Shown here in pieces: positions 1 to 10,221 of a stretch of 64,000 nt of DNA (its first letter is position 1; each line of letters opens with the position of its first letter). Position numbers and translations under genes: made by a program. Location of the stretch: assembly GCA_030248065.1 (NCBI GenBank), contig JASAMV010002878.1:20625-84624 (forward strand), in the 5' to 3' direction. Origin of the DNA: Rhynchonema sp. JSB1_4 (taxonomy: Eukaryota; Nematoda; Chromadorea; Monhysterida; Xyalidae). Under the pieces are notes generated by a model, which worked only from the letters and a program-made list of their open reading frames with translations, searched no databases and was not told the origin of the DNA.

Positions 1-410
1 ATGCCACTGTAGTTGCAACCGGTTCTTTCGCAACCGTATAGTGGTGGCACCGATACTTGGCAAATGCCGCTACCCGATAGTTCATGAAAAAAGCCGATAC
101 CCGATAGTGCCAAGATACCAATAAAAACACCGCTCGCGGGATTTTTTTGAGATAGCCATTGAGTACTGCGCGGAACTATTTTTCATGAAAATCGTAATCT
201 GTTGTTGTGTCATGCAACACATGATAATAGCTTTTTCATGAAAATAGCTCCCACCTACATTGAAATTTTTTGTTCGCAAAACAATGAATGTGCAGAGCTG
301 TTTTAAGAACTGGTTTTTAATCGTGAAAAGTGTAATACCCGATACCTTGGAAAAACATGCCGTGCCGATACCCGATACTTTTTTGGTGCCGATACCCGAC
401 ACCTGCCGAT
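1..410. repeat. Degenerate array of CCGATACCCGATA-like units
   Basis: Short units of the form GATACCCGATA recur irregularly across the first 410 bases, for example near 70, 94, 334, 369 and 393. Spacing is uneven, so this is a degenerate satellite-like stretch or the edge of a larger repeat cut by the window. No coding sequence was recognised in it. Confidence 0.5.
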
Positions 411-697
411 CCCAAGCCGTGACCGTCCGACTCACCATAGTAAGACCTGCAGATGAACTTTTGCAATTCACCAAGACTCACCAAGTCCTCTGTGCACCGC
501 GCTACAGTCAATGCAAATAAAAACGCCGTATGTTACACTGGACCACGTCGGGTTATTGGCGCCACAATCGAAGCAGGACTGAAAAAATAAAATTGCCAGT
601 CTCAGTTTCATATATGTACATATGCATATCGCTCTCATATTCATCTTTGTGTTGTGTCGTGGGGTCGCGGTCCATGGTGTAATGACCGAGGACCAGA

Positions 698-1193
698 AGT
701 CGCAGTCGGGTCGGGCCGAGATTTCGGGCTTTTGGCTCGAGTTCGGGCCGGATTTGGAGGGTCGGCCCGGGCCGGGGTGCCCCGAAGCTTCTGAAGTGAC
801 TTATTTTACAAAAAAAGTAGGGATTTTTTTTGTCAAGAATACTAAAATTTCTGACGGATTCGGCAAGTCCGAAATCTGTGGGGGTCGACCCAAACTTGTT
901 GACAATAGATAGATGGTGGGGGGTCGCCAAAAATCAAGGTATGGTATAGTGTACTAAGTAGATAATAATGTGTAAATATTAATGAAAATGCACTTAGTTA
1001 GATGTACTATCAGTATTGTCTATCTGACGACTTTTTCATGGAAAACAATGAATTTTCAACCAAAAATAATAGATTCATAAAATCGCAAAAATTATGACAA
1101 AAATTGGGTTAAAATCTGAGCCAAAAATTGGGGCTGGGCCGGAGATTCGGGGTTCCGGCCGGGCCGGCGAAACCCGGCCCGATTGCGACCTCT
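698..1193. mobile_element. Foldback/MITE-like element with GC-rich ends
   Basis: The left end (about 698-790) contains GTCGCAGTCGGGTCGGG and several GGGCCGG blocks. The right end (about 1100-1193) reads in reverse complement as GTCGCAATCGGGCCGGG followed by similar GGCCGG blocks. The interior is AT-rich and non-coding. Inverted GC-rich arms around an AT-rich core suggest a non-autonomous foldback element. Exact ends and target-site duplication were not determined. Confidence 0.45.
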
Positions 1194-1513
1194 GATTGGG
1201 GGGACACATGGATCACTAAGTCTATATTAACATGATTATGATTTTAAAACACGGAGGTGTATGCCTGCTATTGTGCTATATATAACTGTATTAAGTGCTG
1301 ATCTGATAAACGACCTTATTAGCTCCGACGGATCGCAATTTCTTAAAAACCATGGCGATCTCATTCTTCGTCGGGCCGTCGTCATCCATTTTGAAGATTT
1401 TCGGATAATTTCGGCTTCAATTATTTCTCACGAGTATAATAAAGGATCCTGGAAAATAACTGAACTGACACTGCCGTGCAAAGAAATGAAAACAGTCCAA
1501 CTTTTTTTCAAGT

Positions 1514-1810
1514 AAAGGCAGTCTACGGGAGGTTGTCACTCAGCCCCCGAATACCGTAACCCACCGCAAGCGCGATCGTTGCGAGAACCTTGCTGATCGC
1601 TGCTTATCGACACGTGTATTAGCGGCAGCAAGCTGGAAATCGTCATCATGCGCGTCGATCACCAAAACTTGGAAATGTTGGTTGGTGTTGGCGCTAACAC
1701 GCAAAACATAGATAAAAACCAAAATGGTCTCGACACGATCCTTGCAGATCAAAATTACGGTGGGTTACGGTATTCGGGGGCTGAGTGACAACCTCCCGTA
1801 GACTGCCTTT
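1514..1810. mobile_element. Foldback element with perfect 53-bp inverted repeats
   Basis: Bases 1514-1566 and 1758-1810 are exact reverse complements over 53 bp, beginning AAAGGCAGTCTACGGGAGG on the left. The intervening 191 bp is non-coding and moderately GC-rich. Perfect identity of the arms implies recent insertion or gene conversion. No transposase is encoded, so this would be a non-autonomous element, or a locus making a hairpin RNA. Confidence 0.75.
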
Positions 1811-3504
1811 ATCAACAAGAAGAAGTTCGATCAAAACACACATCGTCAACGTCATCAAAAAGTTACCGCGCGAAACATCGGGTTCTGCAATTCCGTTTGG
1901 GTCACCCCACTGCACCGGTGGTTTACGAAGGGCAAAAAATCGGAGAGCTGTTCGACGTTTCCGGTTCTTTTTCTTTTATATTCCAGAACTTTACATAGCA
2001 GTGAAACATCAGCCGTGTCTTTAAGTTGCTACAGCGTTGAATCCAAGAGCGCAGCGCACACACACACGTGACGCAATCATGTGCGCTTCATGATTATGTC
2101 TCCCTTGCCCCCAACATGTAACTTGGCTGACTTGGTTTCTGTCGCAGCAGCGTTTCAAGTATGTAACGTAACAAACATGCGCTCGTACCGCCTCACCTGT
2201 GCTCTGAAAGTGTTTGTTGTGCGTTGTGTTGTGTGTGCGCTATCACATGTGTGTGTGTAGTGCGTCTGTGACTGGAGTCCCTCTGTTTGTGAGCTCATCA
2301 GCACTGATAGCAGCAGGTTTTTTTGCAAAATTTGTCAACAAGGTGTACTGTTGTGTCCACTATAATGTGCGGTGCCTCCATGGCTTCCAATTCTGTGCCA
2401 CAACGGAAACGCAACCACACCTCGCTGAGATTTCCCACCAGAATCGGGTGCCGTTTTGAGCAATTGATCGAAGTGACTGATTTTCCTTACCATTACCACC
2501 GTTCTGTGTCACTTTGCCAGTGAAATCCTTGTTGCTATCGAAGAAAACCCGTTTCCGAACTTCCATTCAAGAGTCTTATCGGCATGCTTTTTCCCTCAGG
2601 GGTGTGTTCTGTGCAGACCAGACCCAGACACAGAAAGGGGCAGTGTCCCCCTCGAGGCAGTGCCAAGGGGGAACAACGGCAAAGGGGCCGTTGTGGCTCC
2701 ATCCAGTTAATAGGCATACCAATATTTTGGAGGAAAAGAAAAATGGTTTCCAGATTGCAGAATTTTCATCATAGCACCTTTAAAAGTCCAAAAAAGGACC
2801 CCACGGAATATTAAAGATCACGCGTCCAAAAAAGTGCCAAATTTTCGCACGCATGCTCCCCTTTTGCATGGTGTTTCAAAAACAGTCAACTTCAAACAAG
2901 CATTGGATAAAAATGACTTGTCAAAATGAGACGAGCGCTGGATAAAACGACTTTTTCAATAATGCCCCCACACTCGGTATCTGCCCTGGTCCTGTGTTTG
3001 ACATTTCGCAATGTTTGCACGTCCACACAAGAGTAAACGCGCCTATTCACATTCACTGTTTATTGACTCTTTCTCTCACTCAGTGGCGTGATTGCTTTAC
3101 TCAGAAACGGTTTGCACAAAACCCCCTGAACACGCAGGCTGTTAGCGCAGGCAGGCACCACGCAGACTGTCAGCGCAGTGCAGTGCAACCATTATGCGGC
3201 ACTGGCTACAGAAGTCACGTGACCGCTATATCCAGTGCACGCATCATGCGCTTTACGGATCAGGCAACGCGTTTGAAAAGTTTCTCCCAAAAGAATTGTC
3301 AGAGTATATTTCAGTGTAACAATAAAAAATACCCAACTTTGTGCCGTCGATGTTTGTCACATAATGTTTCAATCCGTCCAGCCCTATACGCCGCCGGATG
3401 GTGACTGCCTGTTTCGACCTGTTTTCACATAGGCAGTTCAAGTGAAAGTATTTCCAGGTGAATACCTAACTTTTCCACTTGCAGGTGTACATCACAAGCG
3501 CCGA
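1811..3504. other. No gene recognised; simple repeats
   Basis: This stretch upstream of the transporter gene has CA/TG microsatellite tracts (about 2055-2070 and 2215-2270) and no reading frame with recognisable protein similarity or a convincing exon structure. An AG followed by an open frame at about 3485-3613 overlaps the first transporter exon in another frame, so a further upstream exon cannot be excluded. Confidence 0.4.
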
Positions 3505-6500
3505 ATGTCGTCATTTGGCGAAATCGGCACCAATCAGCCCGGAGCCACCGGTGCCAGGCTTCGCGGCTATTGTGGTCGCTTCGTCGCACTCGTACTGCAC
3601 GCTCGGCGATCAGGTGCGCCAAGATTAACAATTTAGTACTAAAATCTTTCAGTTACGTTCCATGAAACATGAATTGACTGATGTTTCAGTGAACGTTGAG
3701 CCAGTGATCGTGATGTTTATGCTTGCGAACACGATGATGGGTGGCACACTGCCTCTGTTCACGTTCTGGGTTCGATGCATGCAGATGATACGACAGAATC
3801 ACACGACACTCATGACGTCATCAGATGAATACGACAACAATGTTGTCAGTCTATTGCAACAACAAACCCGACATCATGGTGTCAGCAGCAACGACAGTAT
3901 GGACGTTTTGGCGCACATTTGTGCCGATCTGTCGCGACATCAAAATGCGACAGGATTCGTCGATGCCATCGAACGCGACATCGCTGGCTGGAATATATAC
4001 CTGACACTAGCGTCATTCTCTGCCATTATCATTGCGCCTGTCGTGTCCACCTACAGCGATAAGTTTGGCACCAGGTTATACATATGAGTTTTGGCCGGTG
4101 TCAAAATTGGTGATTCGATCGATTGGTCTGTTCGGTCCCGTGGTTTTTGTATCGAACATCAGCGATTTACCGATGGCAAAAATTTCAACCAACGCAAAGA
4201 TGGCCAGTTCGCCACCTGAGAACGACTTTTACAAAATCAGTGGCAGCAGTGAATAAAAGGCCACGACAGGGCCAACCCTATCACCAGAGTTGACACCAGC
4301 TCTGGTCGGTATTTTCCAGAAGCTTGGTGGTCATTACAAATGATGTCATGCACACACAGAAAACGGCCCCTTCTATTCGCGCTGATTGGCAACTGTCTGG
4401 CGTACGCTATCAACATATCGGCCACTATTCTTTGGCAGTTCGTCAGCGTCTGGCTGGTATTTGTCGTGTCATACACTGTGACCGGTAACGAATGATTGGT
4501 GAACTTAATCATAGACAACATCTCATTGTGATGTCATAAACCGCTGCAGGTCTGGCCGGTGGTGGTGCTCTTTTGTGGGGCACGGCATTTGCGATGGTCA
4601 CGGACTCCAGCAGAGAGACGGGCAACATGGTTCGTGACAGCAAACATTCCTATTGATGCTTCATTTTTTTGCAAAAGCCTGCAGTACTTTCCATTCAAAG
4701 GAGTCCACTTCGCGCGTGCCAATTCGCATCGCGGTGGCCACGGCGAGCGGTGCAATGGCATCGATGTGGGGCAACGCTATATCGTTGTTAATGAGGTCGG
4801 AGGAAGGGTGTGACATTCTTAGATCGTCCCATCTGCTGATCTGAAACTGGTCGTTTTGCGAACTCGAGAACGAGATTGCTGATGGTGTGGGTGTGACACG
4901 TTACCATTTTGCAGGGATGCCCTCGGCCTGTACCAGTATCTGTACGGCATGGTTGCAGCGCTGTGCATCATGGTTGTGGCTGTTGTCTACACGGCCATCT
5001 GGGTCAGAGACACATTCTCAGTTGAGGAAACAGGTTCGTTAGAAAACACGTTGAAAGTTGAAACAATTGAGGAATATTATATATAGTCCGTCCATCAGCT
5101 CATGTCACTTTGTGATGCTGCTGGCCAACTTGTTCCGTTCCTCCACGTTCTAATGAAAGAGAAATTGAGGTTCCGAAAAAAATCATTTTTGTTCCTAAAT
5201 TGGGGTTTTTATGAAATCGACGTGTATTATCGATTTTAATTTAATTTTAGATTTGATCGAATTCAATCTTTTTCGGCACATTTTGTTATTTTTTTAGTTT
5301 TTTTTGCAAAATCGGTCACACTCAATTTCTTTTTCATTAGAACGTGGAGGAAGGGAATAAACCAGCCAGCAGCAACACAAAGTGCCATGAGCTGGTGAAC
5401 GGACTATACATACAGTACATACACGTCGTCCTCTTATGTGCAGCTGTCCAACTATCTACCTCAATCGACCATATGCCGCCATCACGTCTCAAACTGTTGC
5501 AATTGTATGTGTTCGAAACGGTTACCAATGTTGTTGAGGTGGTGTCTTTGTGATTTGAGCTACCCAGTTCGGCTTGATCAAAGCCAATTGCCAGCAGGTG
5601 CCATTCTATTCCAGGTGCTCACCGTGCCTCGCGTGGGTTGGCGTCGTTTTGCACTCAACATGTCCATCGTGTGCACCTGTGCCGAAATACTGGCCGGAAT
5701 CGCCGGTGGGTTGCTTATGGCTGAAGTTAATATCATTTTGGCCAAAACTTTAACCCTCAACTCACAGATGGCAGCCTCCTGCTGTTGCTATTGAAAGGCA
5801 ACGACTTCGGCTGGTCGGACCAACAGTGGTTTGCATTTGCCATCTATGCGGGTGTGTTGAGCACTGTTGGGACGTGGATGTGGCCCGCTGTGTTTGCATG
5901 GTTCGATCTTAAACATCAGGTGGTTTTGTAGTGTGAGCAGCCATTTCATGTGCATAATTAATAAGTTTCTCCATCCTAGGACGCTCGCATGGTGCTGATC
6001 GGCTTTGCAACCTCTTCAATGGCCAGTGCACTAATTGCGTTCAGTAACGGGTCAAATGCCATGATTTACATTGGTCCGGGAGCGGCGTTGATTTGATTTT
6101 AATGATCGATTGAGCACACAGAATAATGGATTGTCCCATGATGTTTCAGCCGCCAGTTTAAGCCTCCTAACCAGCATGATAGCACCGGGTCTTCGGTCGT
6201 TTCTGCCAAAATTGGTGCGCAAAGAAGAAACGGGTAATTTTTTGCGCGCTTCAGATACTGAGTAGTAAAAAAAATATTTTACACTATTATTCCCCTTTAC
6301 AGCCCGCGCCTTCACGGCATACGGCGTGGTGATCCAACTGCTTCCCTTGTTGTCAGCAGCAATCTTCAACAACATCTATCGAGCAACAGTGGCCACTTGG
6401 GTTGGCTGGGCGTTTGTGGCCACGTCCTCGCTGCAGGCACTCGCGTTTGTCGTGTTCTTGTGAGTTTGGAAAGCAACTGTGAATTGTTGTTGTCTTTTCT

Positions 6501-6664
6501 TTATTCAAAAATATCATTTTCGCAGTGTGATACATCGTCTGATGCTCTACACGCAATTGTACTATGATGTTTCACCGATTGATGACCAGTGCGCAGCAAC
6601 GCACGACGTTGATACGGAGGATGAGAGACAACTGGCTGAAGCGGACACTGCCAGATTGTTGTGA
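3505..6664 (+). CDS. SLC46-like MFS transporter
   Basis: Multi-exon gene of 574 codons for a multi-pass membrane carrier of the major facilitator superfamily. Exons: 3505-3613, 3690-4074, 4360-4484, 4550-4629, 4701-4795, 4915-5033, 5444-5538, 5615-5705, 5768-5919, 5980-6073, 6150-6233, 6303-6459, 6526-6664. All introns are GT-AG and phases agree. Near the N-terminus the sequence VNVEPVIVMFML is the VEP opening of the first membrane helix in the SLC46 family, and SDKFGTRKR is the loop 2-3 MFS signature. Later segments (LPLLSAAIFNNIYRAT) match the family's C-terminal half. Members carry folate, heme or related solutes; the substrate here is unknown. A TA-flanked inverted-repeat element occupies most of intron 6. 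The ATG at 3505 gives a short N-terminus without extra support; an upstream exon is possible. Confidence 0.85.
5084..5406 (+). mobile_element. TAGTCCG-family MITE in transporter intron 6
   Basis: The element begins TAGTCCGTCCATCAGCTCATG and ends in its inverted copy, closing with GGACTA. It is flanked by TA on both sides (5082-5083 and 5407-5408), the target duplication of Tc1/mariner-type elements. It is non-coding. It lies in the 410-bp intron between exons 6 and 7 and ends 37 bp before exon 7. It is about 80-90% similar by eye to the copy at 54474-54803. Confidence 0.8.
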
Positions 6665-6850
6665 AACATTTCACTGTGAAACATCAGAAGCTTCTTACTT
6701 TTCCTTGTGCTATAACCACGATCGATTTCAAAACTGCCGTTCGGGCAAGGATACTCACATGCAAGGATCGAAACGTAAGCAACTGTGATTGTGGATTGGT
6801 TCTAGCTTTCTTGTACATATCAAGCTGCCTTCCTATTTGTTTGAAATATG

Positions 6851-6856
6851 AATAAA
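6851..6856 (+). promoter_or_regulatory. Poly(A) signal AATAAA of the transporter gene
   Basis: AATAAA about 190 bases after the transporter stop codon at 6662-6664; no other gene is evident between them. The intervening 3' UTR carries one TGAAACATCA motif at 6677. Confidence 0.6.
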
Positions 6857-7340
6857 GTTTGAAGCCCAAAGACCTTTCTGAGTCTCTCTATCATCCCAGC
6901 ATGATTGCAATTCTTTATTGAGTTTCACACACCAACATTCACATTTTATTAGTCCGTGCGGTTTTGGCTGCAACCGAGCTCTCGAGAGGGTGATGAAAGA
7001 AAATATATATTTTACATGGAATCGCTGCTGCTCAAAGTGCACAATTTAGAGGGGTATTGCGTAGGATATCAACGTTACAGGTCATTATCCCATATCTCCC
7101 ATAGCCTTTCCCAAATTATGCACTTCTCTTCGAATGAATGGCTTCACGCGTTCACAATAGCTATAAATAAACATCAGAATGAGTTTGTCGTCGTTTTTGA
7201 ATGAACGAATATCTGGCGGTTGGGTAGCAAAAATGCAAGTATTTCACTCTTTTTACAACAAGCATGTGCTAGACCGATATAGACATCTGCCCAGCATAGC
7301 CGTTGAAAACACTGATCGACGCCAAAAGTCCTCGTATGTT

Positions 7341-7346
7341 TTTATT
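7341..7346 (-). promoter_or_regulatory. Poly(A) signal of the neuropeptide gene
   Basis: Read on the minus strand this is AATAAA, 12 bases after the neuropeptide stop codon (7361-7359). This implies a very short 3' UTR. Confidence 0.6.
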
Positions 7347-7358
7347 CATGTGTAGTAT

Positions 7359-8033
7359 TTATTCCTCGTATCCGTAGTCACCGTCGTAAGAGCGTTTGCC
7401 CATCCAGGCCATCTGAAAAGCGCATTGGTGACGTTTCAAATGATTTCATTCTTATCATCCAAAGAAACATGACTAACTTTAATAAAGTAAACATCTTTCA
7501 TCAAATTTAAATGACATTTTGCGCAATGATGTATACCTGATTGACGGGAGCGCCGCGTTTGCCCATCCAAGCCATGTGACCCACCCCCGGTGCACGCTTG
7601 CCCAACCAGGCCATTTTGTTCACCGACCTAAACAAAGACAACAACAATAAACCATGAAATTGGGTTTCGTGAAATCATGCACCAAGCACACACACACACA
7701 TGCATTATGATAGCACATTGCACATTGTGCACACATTGGCTCTCAAAGCACAAATTGATAAGAATTTCGGTGAGGTGCCCCGAATTTCCAATCATTTTCT
7801 GCTTTCATTTCAGCCCTCAAGTCACACTGCATTCATCAGGCGTGTACCTTCTGATCGCCTTGGGACTGCTAAACTTATAAATAACCTTCAAGTCCTGATC
7901 CAGACCCAAACTAATAATCTGCAACAGCAAGAACAACTGACCTCAGATCCATACCAGCGCCGTGCGCTTGACCCCAGACCAACATGACGGCAAGTAATCC
8001 AGCGAGCAGTGACAAAAAACAGAACCACTTCAT
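7359..8033 (-). CDS. Precursor of MAWL/MAWM-amide neuropeptides
   Basis: A 78-residue secreted precursor from three exons, 8033-7942, 7627-7537 and 7412-7359, all GT-AG with matching phase. The N-terminus MKWFCFLSLLAGLLAVML is a clear signal peptide. After it come three repeats ending in Gly-Lys-Arg, the signal for dibasic cleavage and C-terminal amidation: SVNKMAWLGKR, APGVGHMAWMGKR and GAPVNQMAWMGKR, then an acidic tail SYDGDYGYEE. Predicted products end in MAWL-amide or MAWM-amide. Introns 2 and 1 separate the signal exon and the last repeat. Such peptides normally act on G protein-coupled receptors as transmitters or hormones. I do not recognise the MAW(M/L)-amide ending as an established family. 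AATAAA lies just after the stop. Confidence 0.85.
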
Positions 8034-8178
8034 TGTGGACAGAGGTGACAAAATAGTTTATCGCCGTTTATGCGACACAATATTGTCCTTGGTAACCGCA
8101 CACACTGAAATTCAAGAAAATTGGAGTCCTTCGAGAATTGTGGCAAACATTGAAGCATTATGAGAACCAAGCCCAGTA
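8034..8178 (-). promoter_or_regulatory. Upstream region of the neuropeptide gene
   Basis: About 145 bases between the neuropeptide start codon and the large GC hairpin. It must hold the 5' UTR or core promoter, or the end of an untranslated exon. No TATA-like box stands out. The proximity of the hairpin suggests that it lies within or next to the promoter. Confidence 0.3.
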
Positions 8179-8277
8179 AGGGCGCGCCCATGTAGGCCAG
8201 GGCCAGGGCCGGGGCCGGGGCCAAAAAAACCGAGGCCCTGGCCCCGGCCCCGGCCCTGGCCTACATGGGCGCGCCCT
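8179..8277. repeat. GC-rich near-perfect 44-bp hairpin
   Basis: Bases 8179-8222 and 8234-8277 are inverted copies with only a few swaps among GGCC-rich subunits, separated by an 11-base A-rich loop. Each arm starts AGGGCGCGCCCATGTAGGCC and contains tandem GGGGCC/AGGGCC hexamers. The local GC content is far above its surroundings. It sits about 150-240 bp upstream of the neuropeptide start codon. It may be a cruciform, a hairpin RNA source or a mobile-element remnant. Confidence 0.8.
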
Positions 8278-9178
8278 AAACTGGAGTGATTGTTCCAGCA
8301 GGCTTCCCGCTGACACAACTAAAAAATCGTAATATCGTAATCCACTTGCACTACAATTGTTTCATGCCAACAACACCACGTGATGAAAAAACAAATGCTT
8401 AAAAAATGTTTCTTCAATGATGATCATGCATGACATTTTAGTCATGTGGAAACATACAAGCGTTCCAGCACATTAGGTCAGCTAAATATACACATGTATA
8501 CATACATACTGTTCATCTGCTTAGTATATACATATACCTCGTTCGACTTTCTCAACCGTAACCTTCAGCATGTAAGCAAAGAAAAGTACTGTGGTCACTA
8601 AAACGCAGCATAGCTTAATGAACTGTACAGAAGATACTAATATACGTATCGTACCAAGCGCATGAGACTTCCGTTCCCAAGGTCGCTAAAGGATCAATCA
8701 AGCACGGTTTGTTAAACAGCATTGGTCGAAGAACCAATTTGTGAACGAAATCCGCCGGCAAGAATTCAACTGAATTGAACATCGGAGAAATCGGCATGAA
8801 GGCACTGCGCGAGTGCACCCACACGTTTTTATAGTGTCCGCCCACGGAAACATGCTCGAATTGAATATAAACACACAAATGATCCACCTAACAACTTCCC
8901 GAACAAAACTATGAACATAAAAACTGGTGATAGTGACGGTGGCCGGATGCAAATAACATGATTATTGTTTCGGCCGTAAATAATGATACCAAAACATGCG
9001 AGGGCGAGACAATTTTCGTTCCGTAAACAGAACAATCGCCTACTATTTTAGTGCATCGCGCTGCAAAAGTCGGTGCCGAAACTCATAACGGAAGTGCAGT
9101 ATTTCATTGATTCACTAGTTTCGCAGTCGATTTATGGACCAATTACGAGAAATCATGCCAGTGGGTGGGGTGCCGGTG
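8278..9178. other. No gene recognised
   Basis: Intergenic sequence upstream of the neuropeptide gene. There are open frames on the minus strand up to about 90 codons but none shows a protein family, a splice pattern or a start in a sensible context. Confidence 0.4.
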
Positions 9179-9510
9179 CACTGGTGGATCCAGCTTTCGG
9201 CTAAGGGGGCTAAGTCCCAAAAGTCATTTTCATCTAGTGCATGTTTGATTTTTAAAAAAAAATTCCAGTGCTTGTTTATAATTGGGCGATTTTAAACCAA
9301 ATGGCGCACAAAATTAGAGTATACGCGGCAGTCAAATTTCATAGGAATTGGCCTATTTCAAAGCAAACTGCGCAATTTTTGGACCTTTGCAGTGTACTGG
9401 AAGAAAATCCTGTGATTTCGGGTTCTTTTCTCCGAAATGGTGCCCCCTTCGGGGGCCACTCTGATCAAAGGGAGGGGCCAGGACCCTGTGGCCCGCTAGA
9501 TCCGCTGGTG
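9179..9510. mobile_element. hAT-like MITE candidate
   Basis: The left end reads CACTGGTGGATCCAGC and the right end in reverse complement CACCAGCGGATCTAGCG. CAxxGGCGGATCCAG-type ends are typical of hAT-group non-autonomous elements in animals. The interior is non-coding. An 8-bp target duplication was not confirmed. Confidence 0.45.
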
Positions 9511-9873
9511 TTTCTACGCATGGGTCTCAAGGAGCGATCATATCGATAGTACCCAAGAAGTTTTTCTCGAAGAAATAACCCCCTTGGTGGCAATGAAAAT
9601 GACCCTAACATAGCATTTTGTTCAGGTCAAGCGAACCCACTCGATTCGCAACCGACACTGCTTTCTTTTCATGTGCACACGATGTACATGACCTGCACTG
9701 ATTTTTGAAACTTCAAGGAAACAGAGCTTAAAATGCATTTGTTCGAACGGCTTATACTGAAGACGTCCAAAAAATGAATGCCGTTCCCTGATATGGAAAT
9801 GGAATGTTTGCAATCTGCAAACACAAGTTTTCAAGGCAAACAAAAGGGTACTGTACATGTACAGTATGTAGTA

Positions 9874-10221
9874 TAGTCCAACCACGAGCTCATGAGACGA
9901 CTCTTTTTAAAGCTTGTTTGGCCAGATTCAAAAATGCGCCGGTTACTCGAGTTTTTGCAAACAAAAGACCGAGAGAGATGTTGACAAGTTCCAGCTGGCT
10001 GACCTCAATTTGTTGCGTGCTTACGTGAACAGCAACGTTGTTCAACACACAAATGTTTTGGGAGTCAAAAGGGAATTTACGCACCGAGGTGGAGAGCGTG
10101 TTTTTAAAAAATACGTGCGTTTCTCTTTCTTTCGTTTCCAAAATACGTGGAACCGGAACATTATTGGATCCGTACAAGTCGACTTCAAAATAAGTCGTCT
10201 CATGAGTTCGTGGTTGGACTA
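9874..10221 (+). mobile_element. TAGTCCAACC-family MITE, full copy
   Basis: About 348 bp, starting TAGTCCAACCACGAGCTC and ending in its inverted repeat, CGTGGTTGGACTA. TA precedes the element; the right flank is TG, probably a mutated TA. The interior contains blocks found in all copies, such as GTGGAACCGGAACATTATTG and TGTTTTGGGAGTC. No open frame is conserved between copies. Confidence 0.8.

Noticed and set aside
4032..4256. A plus-strand open frame of 74 codons after transporter exon 2
   Set aside because: It lies in intron 2; the family sequence continues from exon 2 (FGTR) to exon 3 (KRPLLF) across a normal GT-AG intron.
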